Positions 1 to 10,402 of a stretch of DNA of 64,000 nt are shown here, in pieces. Each line of letters starts with the position of its first letter. The first letter of the stretch is position 1. The stretch is taken from contig NZ_JPMD01000001.1 of the NCBI RefSeq assembly GCF_000732635.1, positions 186,001-250,000 on the forward strand, written 5' to 3'. Position numbers and translations under genes: made by a program. The notes beneath the pieces were generated by a model. It was not told where the DNA came from. It worked only from the letters and a program-made list of their open reading frames with translations, and ran no database searches. This stretch comes from Clostridium sulfidigenes. Its GTDB lineage: Bacteria; Bacillota; Clostridia; Clostridiales; Clostridiaceae.

Positions 1-253
1 ATATATTTTACGAAAACATAGCAGAACAGTAATTATAGGCTTTTTCATGTAAAATTTTAATATTTACTATATTTTAAATAAAGAACTTTGCGGTTCATTA
101 AAGGGATAGAATTTTATTCAAGTAATTAGAAAAATAATAAAAAAATACTGCAAAAATAAGAACGTTTGTTTTGGAATTTCAAGAAAAAACTTTACTCCTT
201 TGGAATAAAGTTATACAATAACAAATGTAACTCAACTTTTAAGGAGGGATAAT

Positions 254-2209
254 ATGGCGCAAAAGGAGAATAATAGAGGTACTTATGAAGTTACAGATCT
301 CACATCTCTTGAAAAATTAGAGCCAGTAAGGGTTAGGCCTGGAATGTACATTGGCTCAACGGGTACTAAGGGTCTGCACCATTGTATATGGGAAATACTA
401 GATAACTCTATTGATGAAGTTGCCAATGGATTTGGAGACAGGATAATAGTTACTTTAAATAAGGATAAAACTGTTACTATAGAAGATAATGGAAGAGGAA
501 TACCTACAGGAATACATCCTGTTAAAAATAAATCTGGGGTGGAGATGGTTTATACAGAACTTCACACAGGAGGTAAATTCAATAATAATAACTATAAGAC
601 CTCAGGAGGACTTCATGGAGTTGGAGCTGCTGTTGTAAATGCTCTATCTAAGTGGTTAGAGGTAGAAGTTAAACAAAAAGGAAATATTTATCTGCAAAAA
701 TTTCACTATGGATACGACAAAGAACTTAAAAGGGACATGCCGGGAACCCCAGCTACACCTTTGAAGATTGTAGGAAAGTCTAATGAAACTGGTACAAAAG
801 TAACTTTTTTAGCAGATGGTGAAGTTTTCGGAAATGTAGATTATAAGTTTGAAATAATTGATGAAAGATTAAAGGAGCTATCCTTTCAAAATAAAGGGAT
901 TACCTTAATTCTAAGAGATGCAAGGAAAGATGATGTTGTAGAAAAAGTATATCATTCAGAGAGAGGCCTTTTAGACTTTATAGATTATTTAAATGAAAGT
1001 AAAACCGTCCTTCACAAAGAGCCAATAATTTTCCAAGGAGAAAGAGAAATTAATGGACTTATGGTATCAGGAGAAATATGCATACAGTTTACAGATTCTA
1101 CGGCAGAGCATATTGCTAGCTATGTAAATAATATTCCCACAAAGGAAGCTGGTACTCATGAAACAGGATTTAAGACTGGTATGACTAGAGCCTTTAAAGA
1201 AGGTAGTAAGAAGTTAAATCTTTTAAAGGAAAAGGATAAGGACTTTGAAGGGGACGATATTAGAGAAGGTATGACTGCCATTGTAAAGGTAAGAATTACA
1301 AATCCAGTCTTTGAGGGTCAAACTAAAACGAAGCTAGGAAATGTTGAGGCCTATTCTGCAATGAATGACCTTGCCTATACTAAGCTAGGTGAATGGATAG
1401 AGGATAATAAAGAACTAGCTACTGTAATTATTAATAATGCCATTTCAGCTGCGGCTAGAAGAGAGAAAATTAAGAAAATAAATGAAGCAGAGAAGAAAAA
1501 GATAGGAAATGGTACTGCACCACTGGCAGGAAAAATAGCTGTCTGTACTTTGAAAGACAGAGAATTTACTGAGTTTATAGTGGTGGAGGGAGATTCTGCG
1601 GGAGGTTCTGCAAAACAAGCAAGGGATAGACGATTCCAAACCATAATGCCTTCTAAGGGTAAGATTATGAATACGGAAAAACAAAAATTAGAAAATGTTC
1701 TTGCAAGTGAAGAACTTAGAATCTTTAATACTGCCATAGGAACTGGAGTTTTAGAAAACTTTAAACCAGAGGAATTAAAGTATGGAAAGATAATTATACT
1801 AAGTGATGCCGATGTGGATGGATATCATATCAGAACCCTTTGGATGACTTATGTTTATAGATATATGAGACAACTTATTCAAAATGGAAATTTATTTATT
1901 GCATTACCACCTCTTTATAAGGTTTATAAAATCACTAAAAATGGTGAGGTTAGTAAGTACGTTTATAATGATGAAGAGCTAGATAAGGCTAAGAAGGAAA
2001 TTGGTAAGGGTGCATTGATTCAAAGGTACAAAGGGTTAGGAGAGATGAATGCAGACCAACTTTGGGATACTACATTAAATCCGGCTACTAGAACTCTTCA
2101 AAGGGTTACCATTGAGGATGCTGCTAAGGCTGAAAAGATGATTTCCTTGTTCATGGGAGATGTGGTAGAGCCAAGAAGAAACTATATGTACAATCACGGT
2201 GAATTTTAG
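254..2209 (+). CDS. parE: DNA topoisomerase IV subunit B (ParE)
   Basis: This is the ATPase subunit of a type IIA topoisomerase, which with ParC decatenates and relaxes daughter chromosomes. The GHKL ATPase motifs are visible: the Asn in EILDNSIDE near residue 51, DNGRGIP near 78-84 and GGLHGVGAAVVNALS near 118-132. The TOPRIM motif VEGDSAGGS places its Glu near residue 445, and the metal-binding DADVDG lies near 518. The length of 651 residues is normal for ParE or a short GyrB. An AAGGAGGG ribosome site precedes the ATG. The gene sits 11 bp before a ParC/GyrA-type gene, and no recF or gyrA is nearby, so I favour topoisomerase IV over gyrase; the two paralogues are hard to separate by eye. 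Confidence 0.9.
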   Translation: MAQKENNRGTYEVTDLTSLEKLEPVRVRPGMYIGSTGTKGLHHCIWEILDNSIDEVANGFGDRIIVTLNKDKTVTIEDNGRGIPTGIHPVKNKSGVEMVYTELHTGGKFNNNNYKTSGGLHGVGAAVVNALSKWLEVEVKQKGNIYLQKFHYGYDKELKRDMPGTPATPLKIVGKSNETGTKVTFLADGEVFGNVDYKFEIIDERLKELSFQNKGITLILRDARKDDVVEKVYHSERGLLDFIDYLNESKTVLHKEPIIFQGEREINGLMVSGEICIQFTDSTAEHIASYVNNIPTKEAGTHETGFKTGMTRAFKEGSKKLNLLKEKDKDFEGDDIREGMTAIVKVRITNPVFEGQTKTKLGNVEAYSAMNDLAYTKLGEWIEDNKELATVIINNAISAAARREKIKKINEAEKKKIGNGTAPLAGKIAVCTLKDREFTEFIVVEGDSAGGSAKQARDRRFQTIMPSKGKIMNTEKQKLENVLASEELRIFNTAIGTGVLENFKPEELKYGKIIILSDADVDGYHIRTLWMTYVYRYMRQLIQNGNLFIALPPLYKVYKITKNGEVSKYVYNDEELDKAKKEIGKGALIQRYKGLGEMNADQLWDTTLNPATRTLQRVTIEDAAKAEKMISLFMGDVVEPRRNYMYNHGEF

Positions 2210-2220
2210 GAGGTGTTACA

Positions 2221-5136
2221 ATGGCAAAGAAAAAAGAACCAATTCCAATAGATAATAATATTATAGATGTTTCTATAGATGAGGCTATGCCAGAGAACTA
2301 TCTTCCCTATGCTGTAGAAGTATCAAAGGATAGAGCTCTTCCAGACGTAAGGGATGGACTAAAGCCTGTTCATAGAAGAATTTTATATGGAGCTTATATG
2401 CTTAAGGCATTCCCAGATAAGCCATATTATAAGTCTGCCAGAATAGTAGGAGACATTCTAGGTAAGTACCATCCCCATGGAGATACATCAGTTTATGATG
2501 CCATGGTAATTTTATCTCAGGATTTTACTACAAGAAAGCCCCTTATAGATGGTCATGGAAACTGGGGATCTATAGATGGAGATAGTGCAGCTGCCATGCG
2601 TTATACAGAAGCTAGACTATCTGGCATTGCCTTAGAAATGCTTAAAGATATTGATAAAGATGTAGTTGATATGATGGATAACTACTCTGATACAGAAAAG
2701 GAACCTACAGTTTTACCTGCAAAATATCCAAACCTTCTTGTTAATGGAGCCTTTGGTATTGCTGTAGGATTGGCTACCAATATTCCACCCCATAACTTAG
2801 GAGAGGTTATTGATGGAGCCATTGCCTATGCAGATAATGAGGAAATAACCACTAGAGAACTTATGGAATACATAAAGGGACCAGATTTACCTACTGGTGG
2901 AATACTAATGGGAAAGGATTCTTTAGTGGCTGCCTATGAAACTGGGGAAGGAAAAGTGGTTTTAAGAGCTAAAACTCATTTTGAAACCTTGGATAATGGT
3001 AGACTTGGTCTTGTTATTTCAGAGTTTCCTTATAGAAAAAATAAGGCTAAACTCCTTCAAGCCATATCTGATTTAACAGGGGATAAAAAGCATAGCAAAG
3101 CAGTGGAAGCCATTGCGGATATTAGAGATGAATCTGATAGAAATGGTATTAGAGCTGTTGTAGAATTTAAGAAAAACACTACAGAAGAAACGGCGGATAG
3201 AGTCCTTAAATATCTATTTAAGAGAACTGAGCTTCAATGTAATATATCCTTTAATATGGTGGCTTTAGCTGGTGGAAAGCCTAGGACCATGGGACTTAGG
3301 ACTATAATTAAATACTATATAGAACATCAAAAGGAAGTTGTTACAAGAAGAACAAAAAGAGAGCTAGAAATAGCAGAAAAGAGATTCTATATTGTAGAAG
3401 GCTTTATTAAAGCTATTGGAATCATGGATGAAATAATTAAGACTATAAGGGCATCTAAATCTAAAAAGGATGCAGGAGAAAATTTAATAAGCAAATTTGG
3501 CTTTACTAACCCTCAAGCAGAAGCTATTTTAGAGTTGATGCTTTATAGACTTACAGGCCTTGAAATTAAGATATTCCAAAAGGAACATAAGGAATTAGAG
3601 ACTAAGATTAAAGGACTTAAGAAGGTATTAAGTAGTGAAAAGGAGCTTATTAAAGTTATTAAAAAGGAGCTTCTAGAGGTTAAGGAAAAATATGATGATC
3701 CAAGGAGAACTACTATTTTAGAAGACGATAGTGATGCTAATATTCAGTTAGAAGAGCTTATAGTAGAGGAAGATGTGGTAGTAACCATGTCTAAGGATGG
3801 ATATGTTAAGAGAACTGCTTTAAAATCCTTTATTAGAACAACACAAAATACTGAGGATATAGAATATAGAGAAGGAGATTTTAATAGATTCTTCTTTGAA
3901 TGTAATACTAGAGATACCCTATGCATTTTTACAAATCAAGGAAATATGTATCAGTGTAAGGTTGCAAATTTAATTGAGTTTAAGTGGAGAGACAAGGGTG
4001 AGAGAATTCAAGGATTTATTAGAACTCTAGATTTAGATAAGGAACACATAGCAAATGCCTTTGTAGTACAGGATTTCTCTATTACTAGGGATGTGCTTCT
4101 TATGACCTCTAGAGGGTTTATCAAGAAAACTGAACTTAGCAAGTTTATTACTAATAATTCAAGACTTCAAGGTATTAAGCTTAAAAAGGATGAAGAATTG
4201 ATAAGTGCTGAATTAGTAGATAAAGATAGAGAAGAAAGATTTATTGAAATAACTACTGCTAAGGGATTAAACTTCATTGCACAGGAGCCTAAGGTTGAGC
4301 CAGTGGATAGAGGTATAGTTGGAAAACCTATAGTTAATTTAACCCATGGAGATAGTATAACTCAGTGTAGTTATGTAGATGAATTTAATTATAAAGAGTT
4401 CTATATAACTGTTAATAAAAAGGGGATCTTAAGAACTTCCAGTAGAAGAAGCGGAGAACCGGTTATAACTACATCAAACTCTAACAGTGAGTTATTCCTA
4501 TTTACAGCTGGTGGAGAGTTATTTAAAATGTCAGCCTTAATGATACAAAACATAGATAAAAAGGGTATTGAACTGGAAAAGCTATTTGAAGGTTATAATT
4601 CTAAGGATCCAGTGATTGCAATAATATCTGTGGATAATGAAGGAACCTCTAAAGAAAATTTCTACTTCTTTACTGAAAAGGGTGTAGTAAAGAAAACTAA
4701 TATAGAAGAATTCACTGGTGATTTTACTAATATCTCAGCATATAAATTTAAGACTCCGGAGGATAAGCTAATTAAAGTAGAGGTTGAAGCTGACAAAGGA
4801 GAAGGGTTACTCTTCACAAGAAAGGGTATGTGCCTTAAATTTGATTTAGAAGCTATAAATGTCATGGGGAAAAATGCCACTGGAGTTATGGGAATTAGCT
4901 TAAAGGATGATGATAAAGTTATCTTTGCAAAAGCAAGAAGCGGTGCTATTTCAAATAAAAATAATGAATTATGCGTAGATTTATTTGAAGAAAATCTGAA
5001 AATAACTACCCAAAATGGTCAAGAGAATATAGTGGATTTAGGAGCCTTACCAATTCAAAATAGAGCTGGTAGAGGTAAAAATGTCATTGTATTTATGGAT
5101 GATGACTTTATAGAAAAGGTAGAGCTAATTAAGTAA
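2221..5136 (+). CDS. parC: DNA topoisomerase IV subunit A (ParC)
   Basis: This is the breakage-reunion subunit that pairs with the upstream ParE. The catalytic tyrosine lies in AAAMRYTEARLS near residue 128, and the quinolone-determining stretch HPHGDTSVYDAMV lies near 85-97. A coiled-coil and gate region follows at roughly 370-490, and the rest is a long C-terminal domain built of repeated beta-pinwheel blades with motifs such as KDGYVKRT and TRKGMCLKF. At 971 residues it is longer than E. coli ParC, which fits the long clostridial A subunits. AGGAGG sits just before the ATG and overlaps the end of parE, so the two genes are probably co-translated. GyrA is the alternative assignment. Confidence 0.9.
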   Translation: MAKKKEPIPIDNNIIDVSIDEAMPENYLPYAVEVSKDRALPDVRDGLKPVHRRILYGAYMLKAFPDKPYYKSARIVGDILGKYHPHGDTSVYDAMVILSQDFTTRKPLIDGHGNWGSIDGDSAAAMRYTEARLSGIALEMLKDIDKDVVDMMDNYSDTEKEPTVLPAKYPNLLVNGAFGIAVGLATNIPPHNLGEVIDGAIAYADNEEITTRELMEYIKGPDLPTGGILMGKDSLVAAYETGEGKVVLRAKTHFETLDNGRLGLVISEFPYRKNKAKLLQAISDLTGDKKHSKAVEAIADIRDESDRNGIRAVVEFKKNTTEETADRVLKYLFKRTELQCNISFNMVALAGGKPRTMGLRTIIKYYIEHQKEVVTRRTKRELEIAEKRFYIVEGFIKAIGIMDEIIKTIRASKSKKDAGENLISKFGFTNPQAEAILELMLYRLTGLEIKIFQKEHKELETKIKGLKKVLSSEKELIKVIKKELLEVKEKYDDPRRTTILEDDSDANIQLEELIVEEDVVVTMSKDGYVKRTALKSFIRTTQNTEDIEYREGDFNRFFFECNTRDTLCIFTNQGNMYQCKVANLIEFKWRDKGERIQGFIRTLDLDKEHIANAFVVQDFSITRDVLLMTSRGFIKKTELSKFITNNSRLQGIKLKKDEELISAELVDKDREERFIEITTAKGLNFIAQEPKVEPVDRGIVGKPIVNLTHGDSITQCSYVDEFNYKEFYITVNKKGILRTSSRRSGEPVITTSNSNSELFLFTAGGELFKMSALMIQNIDKKGIELEKLFEGYNSKDPVIAIISVDNEGTSKENFYFFTEKGVVKKTNIEEFTGDFTNISAYKFKTPEDKLIKVEVEADKGEGLLFTRKGMCLKFDLEAINVMGKNATGVMGISLKDDDKVIFAKARSGAISNKNNELCVDLFEENLKITTQNGQENIVDLGALPIQNRAGRGKNVIVFMDDDFIEKVELIK

Positions 5137-5157
5137 TAGAAGTAAAGTGGGGGTAGC

Positions 5158-6477
5158 ATGGATAAGATATTTTTAAAACAAGGAGTTAGGTTGCTTTATG
5201 AAAGAGTTCCAGGAAATATAACTTCTTTTACCATAGGGTTAGAAGCAGGAGCTAATAGTGAAAATTCTAATAATCTGGGCATTGCCCATGCTGTAGAACA
5301 CATGGTGTTTAAGGGTACCCATAGTAAAAGCGAGAAGGAAATCAATGATATATGCAATGAGTACCTAGGATTTCATAATGCTATGACTAATTATCCCTAT
5401 GTAGTTTATTATGGAAGCTCCTTAAAGGAAGATTTTAAAAATGCCTTTAATATATATTTTGATATAGTATTTAATCCAGCCTTTAGAGAAGAAGGTTTTA
5501 AGGAAGAAATGGCAGTTATCATAGAGGAACTTAAGGAGTGGAGTGATGATGTAGTTCAGCACTGTGAAGATTTTTTATTCTATGAAACCTTTGAAAAAAG
5601 AAGAATAAAGGAGTTAATCATAGGTAGAGAAGAAACTATAAAGGCTCTAACCTTAGAAGAGATAAGGGAGTATCATGAGAAGTTTTACACCCTAGATAAC
5701 TGTGTAATTTCTGTAGTAACCTCTTTAGACCTAAGTGAGGTTATTGAAATTATTGAAGGTGAAATAGCATCCTTGAATAAGACAAAACCTTTATTAACGC
5801 ATAACACCTGTGAAATAGAAGCCCTGGAAGGGGTAAAACCATCCTTCACCCAAAGGAGCTCTGAAAGAGTTTCATCAAGGGAAAGTCAAGAAGAAAAGAC
5901 TTTTTCCCTTTACGAGAATCCCATGGCTGGAGTGTATATTGAAGAGAATCTCTCCATTAATGGCTGCAAGGTTCAATATATATTTCCCATTCATAACCTA
6001 AGTGAAAGGGAAGTTACCTTACTTCAATTATTTAATGAATATTTTGCAGGGGGCACTAGCTCCTTGCTCTATGATGAAATCAGAACTAAGAGAGGATTAG
6101 TATATGATATTCAAGGAAAGGTTAAGGGAGAAAAGGGCATAAAACTATATACCATAACTTTATCTACCTCTAAGGAAAATATTGATTTGGTTAGAGAGAT
6201 AATTAAAGAAAACATTGATAAAGTAAAAGCTTTAAAGGGCATATTTACTGAAGATTTCTTTAAAAAATATATAAAAAGTCAAAATTTAAAGAGAATGCTT
6301 GCCCTAGAGAAATCCATAGTTTTATCTATGCACCTAGCTGTCTATGAAATAATGCACAGTGGTGGAGAATTACTGTTAAATGAGTTTTATAACCTAAGTA
6401 ATTGCACAGAAGAAGAAATCCTTAGTGTGATAGATAAGGTATTTATTAAGGAAACAATAGGAATCATAAGGAATTAA
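5158..6477 (+). CDS. M16 family zinc peptidase (pitrilysin/processing-peptidase type)
   Basis: The zinc-binding inverted motif HxxEH is present as HAVEH at residues 44-48, with a downstream acidic helix (VIIEELKEWSDD, around 120-130) that would supply the third ligand. The C-terminal half contains the R/Y-type segment of M16 proteins (IRTKRGLVYDI near 318). The 439 residues match the two-domain bacterial M16 peptidases that cleave small peptides in the cytoplasm. The substrate is unknown. The gene follows parC by 21 bp with a GTGGGGG-type ribosome site and precedes recJ by 15 bp, so the four genes probably form one operon, although no functional link to topoisomerase is evident. Confidence 0.85.
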   Translation: MDKIFLKQGVRLLYERVPGNITSFTIGLEAGANSENSNNLGIAHAVEHMVFKGTHSKSEKEINDICNEYLGFHNAMTNYPYVVYYGSSLKEDFKNAFNIYFDIVFNPAFREEGFKEEMAVIIEELKEWSDDVVQHCEDFLFYETFEKRRIKELIIGREETIKALTLEEIREYHEKFYTLDNCVISVVTSLDLSEVIEIIEGEIASLNKTKPLLTHNTCEIEALEGVKPSFTQRSSERVSSRESQEEKTFSLYENPMAGVYIEENLSINGCKVQYIFPIHNLSEREVTLLQLFNEYFAGGTSSLLYDEIRTKRGLVYDIQGKVKGEKGIKLYTITLSTSKENIDLVREIIKENIDKVKALKGIFTEDFFKKYIKSQNLKRMLALEKSIVLSMHLAVYEIMHSGGELLLNEFYNLSNCTEEEILSVIDKVFIKETIGIIRN

Positions 6478-6492
6478 AGGTAAGGTGATTTG

Positions 6493-8271
6493 GTGAATAC
6501 TGTTTGGAAAGATAGTCAGTGCTCTATGGAGGTTTTAAAGGAGCTACTTAAGGATATAAAGGTTACTCCTATTACTCTTAGGGTGCTTATGAATAGAGGA
6601 ATAGATACTAAGGAAAAGGCAGATGAATTTTTAAATTCTTCTTTGAATAAACTATATAACCCTTATCTTATGAAGGATATGGATAAGGCCATAGAGATTA
6701 TGGTGGAGGCTATAAATAATAAGGAAAAAATTATGGTCTACGGAGATTATGATGCAGACGGAGTTACTAGTACTGCAATTCTTTATAAGGCTATAAAAAG
6801 CTGTGGTGGAATAGTAGCTTATCATATACCACATAGGGAAAATGAAGGCTATGGCATGAGTATTTCTAGAATAGAGACCATAGCAGAGGAAGGTTTTAAT
6901 CTTATAATAAGTTGCGATAATGGGATTTCTGCTATAGAAGAAGTAAAAAGAGCTAAGGAACTTGGCTTAAAAGTTATTATCACAGATCACCATGAACTTC
7001 CCTTTGAGGAGATAGATGGAGAAAGAAGGATGGTAATTCCAAGTAGTGATGCCCTAATAAATCCTAAGCAGGAGGATTGTAATTATCCCTTTAAACTTTT
7101 ATGTGGAGCCGGTGTGGCTTATAAGTTTTCTTTAGCTTTATATGGAGCTATGAATATGAAGGATAAAAATACCGATGATCTTCTAGAGTTAGCTGCCATT
7201 GGCACTATATGTGATGTGGTAGATTTAATGGATGAAAATAGAATCATTGCAAAGGAAGGGCTAAAGATACTTTCTAATACAAGAAATTTAGGAATAAAAG
7301 CTTTAAAACATATAATTGATATAAAGGATGAGGTAACTTGTTATAATGTAGGCTTTAACATTGGTCCTTGTATCAATGCTACAGGAAGGCTAGAAACTGC
7401 TGAGCTATCCTTAGATCTACTACTTTGTGAAGATATGGGTCAGGCTATGGATATTGCTACAAAGGTTTTTAATCTTAATAAGGAAAGGCAAGATCTTACC
7501 ACCGAAAGTGTGGAACAAGTTTGTGCTGACATAGAAGGGTCTTCTTTGATAAATGATAGAGTACTTGTAGTATATAACCAGCATATCCATGAGAGTATTG
7601 CAGGAATTGTAGCAGGCAGAGTTAAGGAAAAGTATGGCAAGCCCACCTTTATTTTAACCCAGGGAAAAGATATGCCAAAGGGTTCAGGTAGATCCATTGA
7701 AGAATATAATATGTTTGAAGAAATGCTAAAATGTAAGGATTTACTAAGCAAGTTTGGTGGACATCCAATGGCAGCAGGACTTTCCATAGAAGAAAAAAAT
7801 ATTTCAAAGTTTAGACAATTATTAAATGAAAACTGCTATTTAAGTGAGGAAGATCTTGCTTCTAAAATGAGAGTAGATTCTCCCATAAAGTTAAATTATA
7901 TAACAGAACAGGTTGTAGAAGAATTCAAGTTATTAGAGCCCTTTGGAAAGGGAAATCCAACGCCAATTCTAAAGGCTAATAGAGTTTTAGTGGCAGATAT
8001 AAGATTTTTAGGAAGTGAATATCAGCATGTTAAATTTAGATTTAATGTGGAAGGTACCAATAATATGATAGATGGTTTATATTTCAATAAAAGAGATGAA
8101 GTTATTGAGATTTTAAAAGATGTCTATGGAGATGAATATGGAGATATTGGAAGTGGGTATATAAGACCGAAGGGTCTATTTCTAAATATATTATTTCAGC
8201 CGGATATAAATGAATATATGGGAAGAAGAAGTGTGCAATTAAAACTTAAAGATATAAAATTAGGCATCTGA
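6493..8271 (+). CDS. recJ: Single-stranded-DNA-specific exonuclease RecJ
   Basis: RecJ degrades single-stranded DNA 5' to 3' in recombination and repair. The DHH-family motifs are clear: YGDYDADGVTST near residue 83-94, SCDNGIS near 140 and ITDHHELP with the DHH at about 165-167. The DHHA1 motif GRSIEEYNMFE and GGHPMAAGLS follow in the second half. An OB-fold region forms the C-terminus, and 593 residues is the usual short Gram-positive form. I place the start at GTG 6493 because AAGGTG lies about six bases upstream; a TTG at 6490 is in frame but too close to that site. The gene is probably the last of the parE operon. Confidence 0.9.
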   Translation: MNTVWKDSQCSMEVLKELLKDIKVTPITLRVLMNRGIDTKEKADEFLNSSLNKLYNPYLMKDMDKAIEIMVEAINNKEKIMVYGDYDADGVTSTAILYKAIKSCGGIVAYHIPHRENEGYGMSISRIETIAEEGFNLIISCDNGISAIEEVKRAKELGLKVIITDHHELPFEEIDGERRMVIPSSDALINPKQEDCNYPFKLLCGAGVAYKFSLALYGAMNMKDKNTDDLLELAAIGTICDVVDLMDENRIIAKEGLKILSNTRNLGIKALKHIIDIKDEVTCYNVGFNIGPCINATGRLETAELSLDLLLCEDMGQAMDIATKVFNLNKERQDLTTESVEQVCADIEGSSLINDRVLVVYNQHIHESIAGIVAGRVKEKYGKPTFILTQGKDMPKGSGRSIEEYNMFEEMLKCKDLLSKFGGHPMAAGLSIEEKNISKFRQLLNENCYLSEEDLASKMRVDSPIKLNYITEQVVEEFKLLEPFGKGNPTPILKANRVLVADIRFLGSEYQHVKFRFNVEGTNNMIDGLYFNKRDEVIEILKDVYGDEYGDIGSGYIRPKGLFLNILFQPDINEYMGRRSVQLKLKDIKLGI

Positions 8272-8341
8272 AAATAAATAACAAGTGAAATATACAGGTA
8301 ATATGGCTTATTTATTTTTGAATATGTCTTAAACTAATAAA

Positions 8342-8366
8342 GAGATGCACCTATAAGGTGCATCTC
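8342..8366. terminator. Bidirectional intrinsic terminator between recJ and SASP gene
   Basis: A perfect 10-bp inverted repeat (GAGATGCACC, five-base loop, GGTGCATCTC) lies between the convergent ends of recJ and the first spore-protein gene. On the minus strand it is followed by TTTATTAGTTT, and on the plus strand it is flanked by AT-rich sequence. It probably ends both transcripts. Confidence 0.75.
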
Positions 8367-8417
8367 CTATTTAGGGTTTACTTACTATTAAATAATTTAT
8401 TCAGATATTAATATATC

Positions 8418-8609
8418 CTATAAATTTCTTTCGTAAGCTTCAACCATTTTTTTAACCATTTGTCCGCCGATTGATCCAGCTTCTCTAGAAGTTAAATCGC
8501 CATTATATCCTTCTTTTAGGTTAACTCCAACTTCTTGAGCTGCTTCCATCTTAAATCTGTCTAAACCTGCTTTAGCTTCTGGTACTAATAATCTACTTTT
8601 GCTTGTCAT
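8418..8609 (-). CDS. Small acid-soluble spore protein, alpha/beta type
   Basis: This 63-residue protein coats DNA in the dormant spore and is degraded at germination. It carries the family signature: EAKAGLDRFKMEAAQEVGV with a germination-protease-like site near the N-terminus, and the C-terminal block SREAGSIGGQMVKKMVE. I start at the Met at 8609 because GGAGGAGG lies just upstream on the minus strand; an upstream in-frame extension of 13 codons has no such support. The gene lies 128 bp downstream of a near-identical paralogue. Expression in the forespore under sigma-G is known for the family, but I see no convincing sigma-G promoter here. Confidence 0.93.
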   Translation of the reverse strand: MTSKSRLLVPEAKAGLDRFKMEAAQEVGVNLKEGYNGDLTSREAGSIGGQMVKKMVEAYERNL

Positions 8610-8737
8610 TTTATATTCCTCCTCCAATAAATTAGTAGAAGTCAACAAACATATTAATGTGAACCTCTTATTATTTAAACAAATTTTGCTAACTTCTTAA
8701 ATAATAAACTTACCACACGCTACTTACAAATGTTTGA

Positions 8738-8941
8738 TTAAAGATTTCTTTCGTAAGCTTCAACCATTTTTTTAACCATTTGACCACCAACTGATCCAGC
8801 TTCTCTAGAAGTTAGGTCTCCGTTATATCCTTCTTTAAGATTAACTCCTACTTCTTGAGCAGCCTCCATTTTAAATTTGTTTAAACCTGCTTTAGCTTGA
8901 GGTACTGCTGGTTGATTAGAATTATTATTATTGTTTGACAT
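8738..8941 (-). CDS. Small acid-soluble spore protein, alpha/beta type (paralogue)
   Basis: This is a 67-residue paralogue of the adjacent spore protein. From residue 15 onward the two are identical apart from a few conservative changes (LNKFK for LDRFK, GSVGG for GSIGG). The N-terminus differs and contains an Asn-rich stretch. An AAAGGAGGTG ribosome site lies correctly before the ATG on the minus strand. Upstream on the minus strand a CAATACTA sequence resembles a sigma-G -10 box, but the -35 match is poor. The pair probably arose by tandem duplication and both products are expected to bind spore DNA. Confidence 0.93.
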   Translation of the reverse strand: MSNNNNNSNQPAVPQAKAGLNKFKMEAAQEVGVNLKEGYNGDLTSREAGSVGGQMVKKMVEAYERNL

Positions 8942-9314
8942 GTATTTTCACCTCCTTTGTTTTGATAATAGTATTGTACCCGGATATAAGAAGATTATTT
9001 AAGAGAATGGGTGGTAACATATGAAAGATTATGAGCAATTACCTTTTTATGTATATATTCAATGGTTTTTAATATAAAATTCATATTTTATATTTACATT
9101 TGTCTTCATATGTGGCATAACTTAATAAGGAGCATAATATATCTAATATAATAAAAAACATATTATAATAAAAATCTATAAAATCTATATAGTAATAACA
9201 TTATTTTTAGCTTTAGCGAGATTACATATACTCGTCTAAGGCTTAGATATTTTTATTTTAAATATTTCAAAGCTATTAAAGCTTTTACTAGGTAATTTTA
9301 GGAGGACTTTTAAA
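8942..9314. other. Intergenic region between SASP and murG
   Basis: This 373-bp AT-rich stretch separates divergently transcribed genes and should hold the promoters for both. I see an imperfect inverted repeat around 9210-9245 (TTAGCGAG and CTCGTCTAA arms) in the likely murG leader, and an AGGAGG site just before murG. No additional gene or RNA could be supported. Confidence 0.5.
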
Positions 9315-10388
9315 TTGAGTAACAAAAAAATCATTATGACAGGTGGAGGAACAGCTGGACATGTAACTCCCAATATCGCACTTGTGCCCAAGCTAAAGGA
9401 GCTAGGATATGAAATACAGTATATAGGTACTGAACATGGAATAGAAAGAAAACTTATAGAAGCAGAAAAAATTAAATATCATAGTATTTCTAGTGGTAAG
9501 TTAAGAAGATATTTTGATGTAAAGAACTTTACAGATCCTTTTAAGGTTATTAAAGGGGTTTTTGAAGCAAAGTCAATTATAAAAAAAGAAAAACCAGCCA
9601 TAGTTTTTTCAAAGGGAGGATTTGTATCAGTTCCAGTGGTGTTAGGAGCTTATTTTAATAAAATTCCAATTATAATACATGAGTCAGATATTACACCTGG
9701 TCTAGCAAATAAAATATCCATGCCCTATGCAACAAAGATTTGTGTTACCTTTGAAGAGGCTATGGATCATGTTAATAAAAAGAAAGCTGTACTTACAGGT
9801 TCACCAATTAGAAGTGAACTATTTAAGGGCAGTAAAACAAAGGCTAAGGAATTTTGTAAATTTAAAGATGATAAGCCTGTAATTTTAGTTACTGGTGGCA
9901 GCTTAGGTTCAAGAATTATAAATGAATGTGTTAGAGAAGCGTTACAGGACCTACTTAAAACTTTTAATGTAATACATCTATGTGGAAAAGGTAATTTAGA
10001 TAAGAGTTTAAATGTAGTTGAGGGATACGCTCAGTTTGATTATATTAAAGAACAGTTATCAGATTTAATGCAATTGGCAGATATAGTAGTTTCTAGAGCA
10101 GGGTCTAATACTATATTTGAGCTTTTAGCTTTAAAAAAACCTAATATTTTAATACCGCTATCAGCTAAGGCAAGTAGAGGAGATCAAATTTTAAATGCTA
10201 AGTCTTTTAATAAATCAGGATATAGTAAAGTTATAGAGGAAGAAAATTTAAATGCATTGACTCTTTTAGAAGCTATTGATGAAGTTAATAGAGATAAAGA
10301 AACATATATTAAAAATATGAGCAAAAGCAAACAAAGGGACAGCCTTGGAAAAATAATAGACCTAATAGAAAGCTGTAAAAGAAAATAA
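9315..10388 (+). CDS. murG: MurG: UDP-GlcNAc:undecaprenyl-PP-MurNAc-pentapeptide GlcNAc transferase
   Basis: MurG adds GlcNAc to lipid I to make lipid II on the inner face of the membrane. The N-terminal glycine-rich loop [11 protein letters not shown] (residues 10-20), the [12 protein letters not shown] segment near 122-133, the second glycine loop GGSLGS near 196-201 and the C-terminal donor-binding [14 protein letters not shown] near 260 are all present. The length of 357 residues is standard. The start is TTG, with AGGAGG eight bases upstream. The gene stands alone here rather than in a division/cell-wall cluster, and it is followed by unusual repeats rather than another gene. Confidence 0.92.
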   Translation: MSNKKIIMTGGGTAGHVTPNIALVPKLKELGYEIQYIGTEHGIERKLIEAEKIKYHSISSGKLRRYFDVKNFTDPFKVIKGVFEAKSIIKKEKPAIVFSKGGFVSVPVVLGAYFNKIPIIIHESDITPGLANKISMPYATKICVTFEEAMDHVNKKKAVLTGSPIRSELFKGSKTKAKEFCKFKDDKPVILVTGGSLGSRIINECVREALQDLLKTFNVIHLCGKGNLDKSLNVVEGYAQFDYIKEQLSDLMQLADIVVSRAGSNTIFELLALKKPNILIPLSAKASRGDQILNAKSFNKSGYSKVIEEENLNALTLLEAIDEVNRDKETYIKNMSKSKQRDSLGKIIDLIESCKRK

Positions 10389-10402
10389 CAATAATAAAAT
10401 TA

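Noticed and set aside
85..253. Promoter for parE near 191-217 (TTTACT and TATACA)
   Set aside because: The -35 and -10 matches are poor and the 15-base spacing is short. I could not support one site above the AT-rich background.
254..5136. Assignment of the first two genes as gyrB and gyrA
   Set aside because: Adjacent B-A order with no recF or dnaN nearby and the long C-terminal domain favour topoisomerase IV, although eye inspection cannot exclude gyrase fully.
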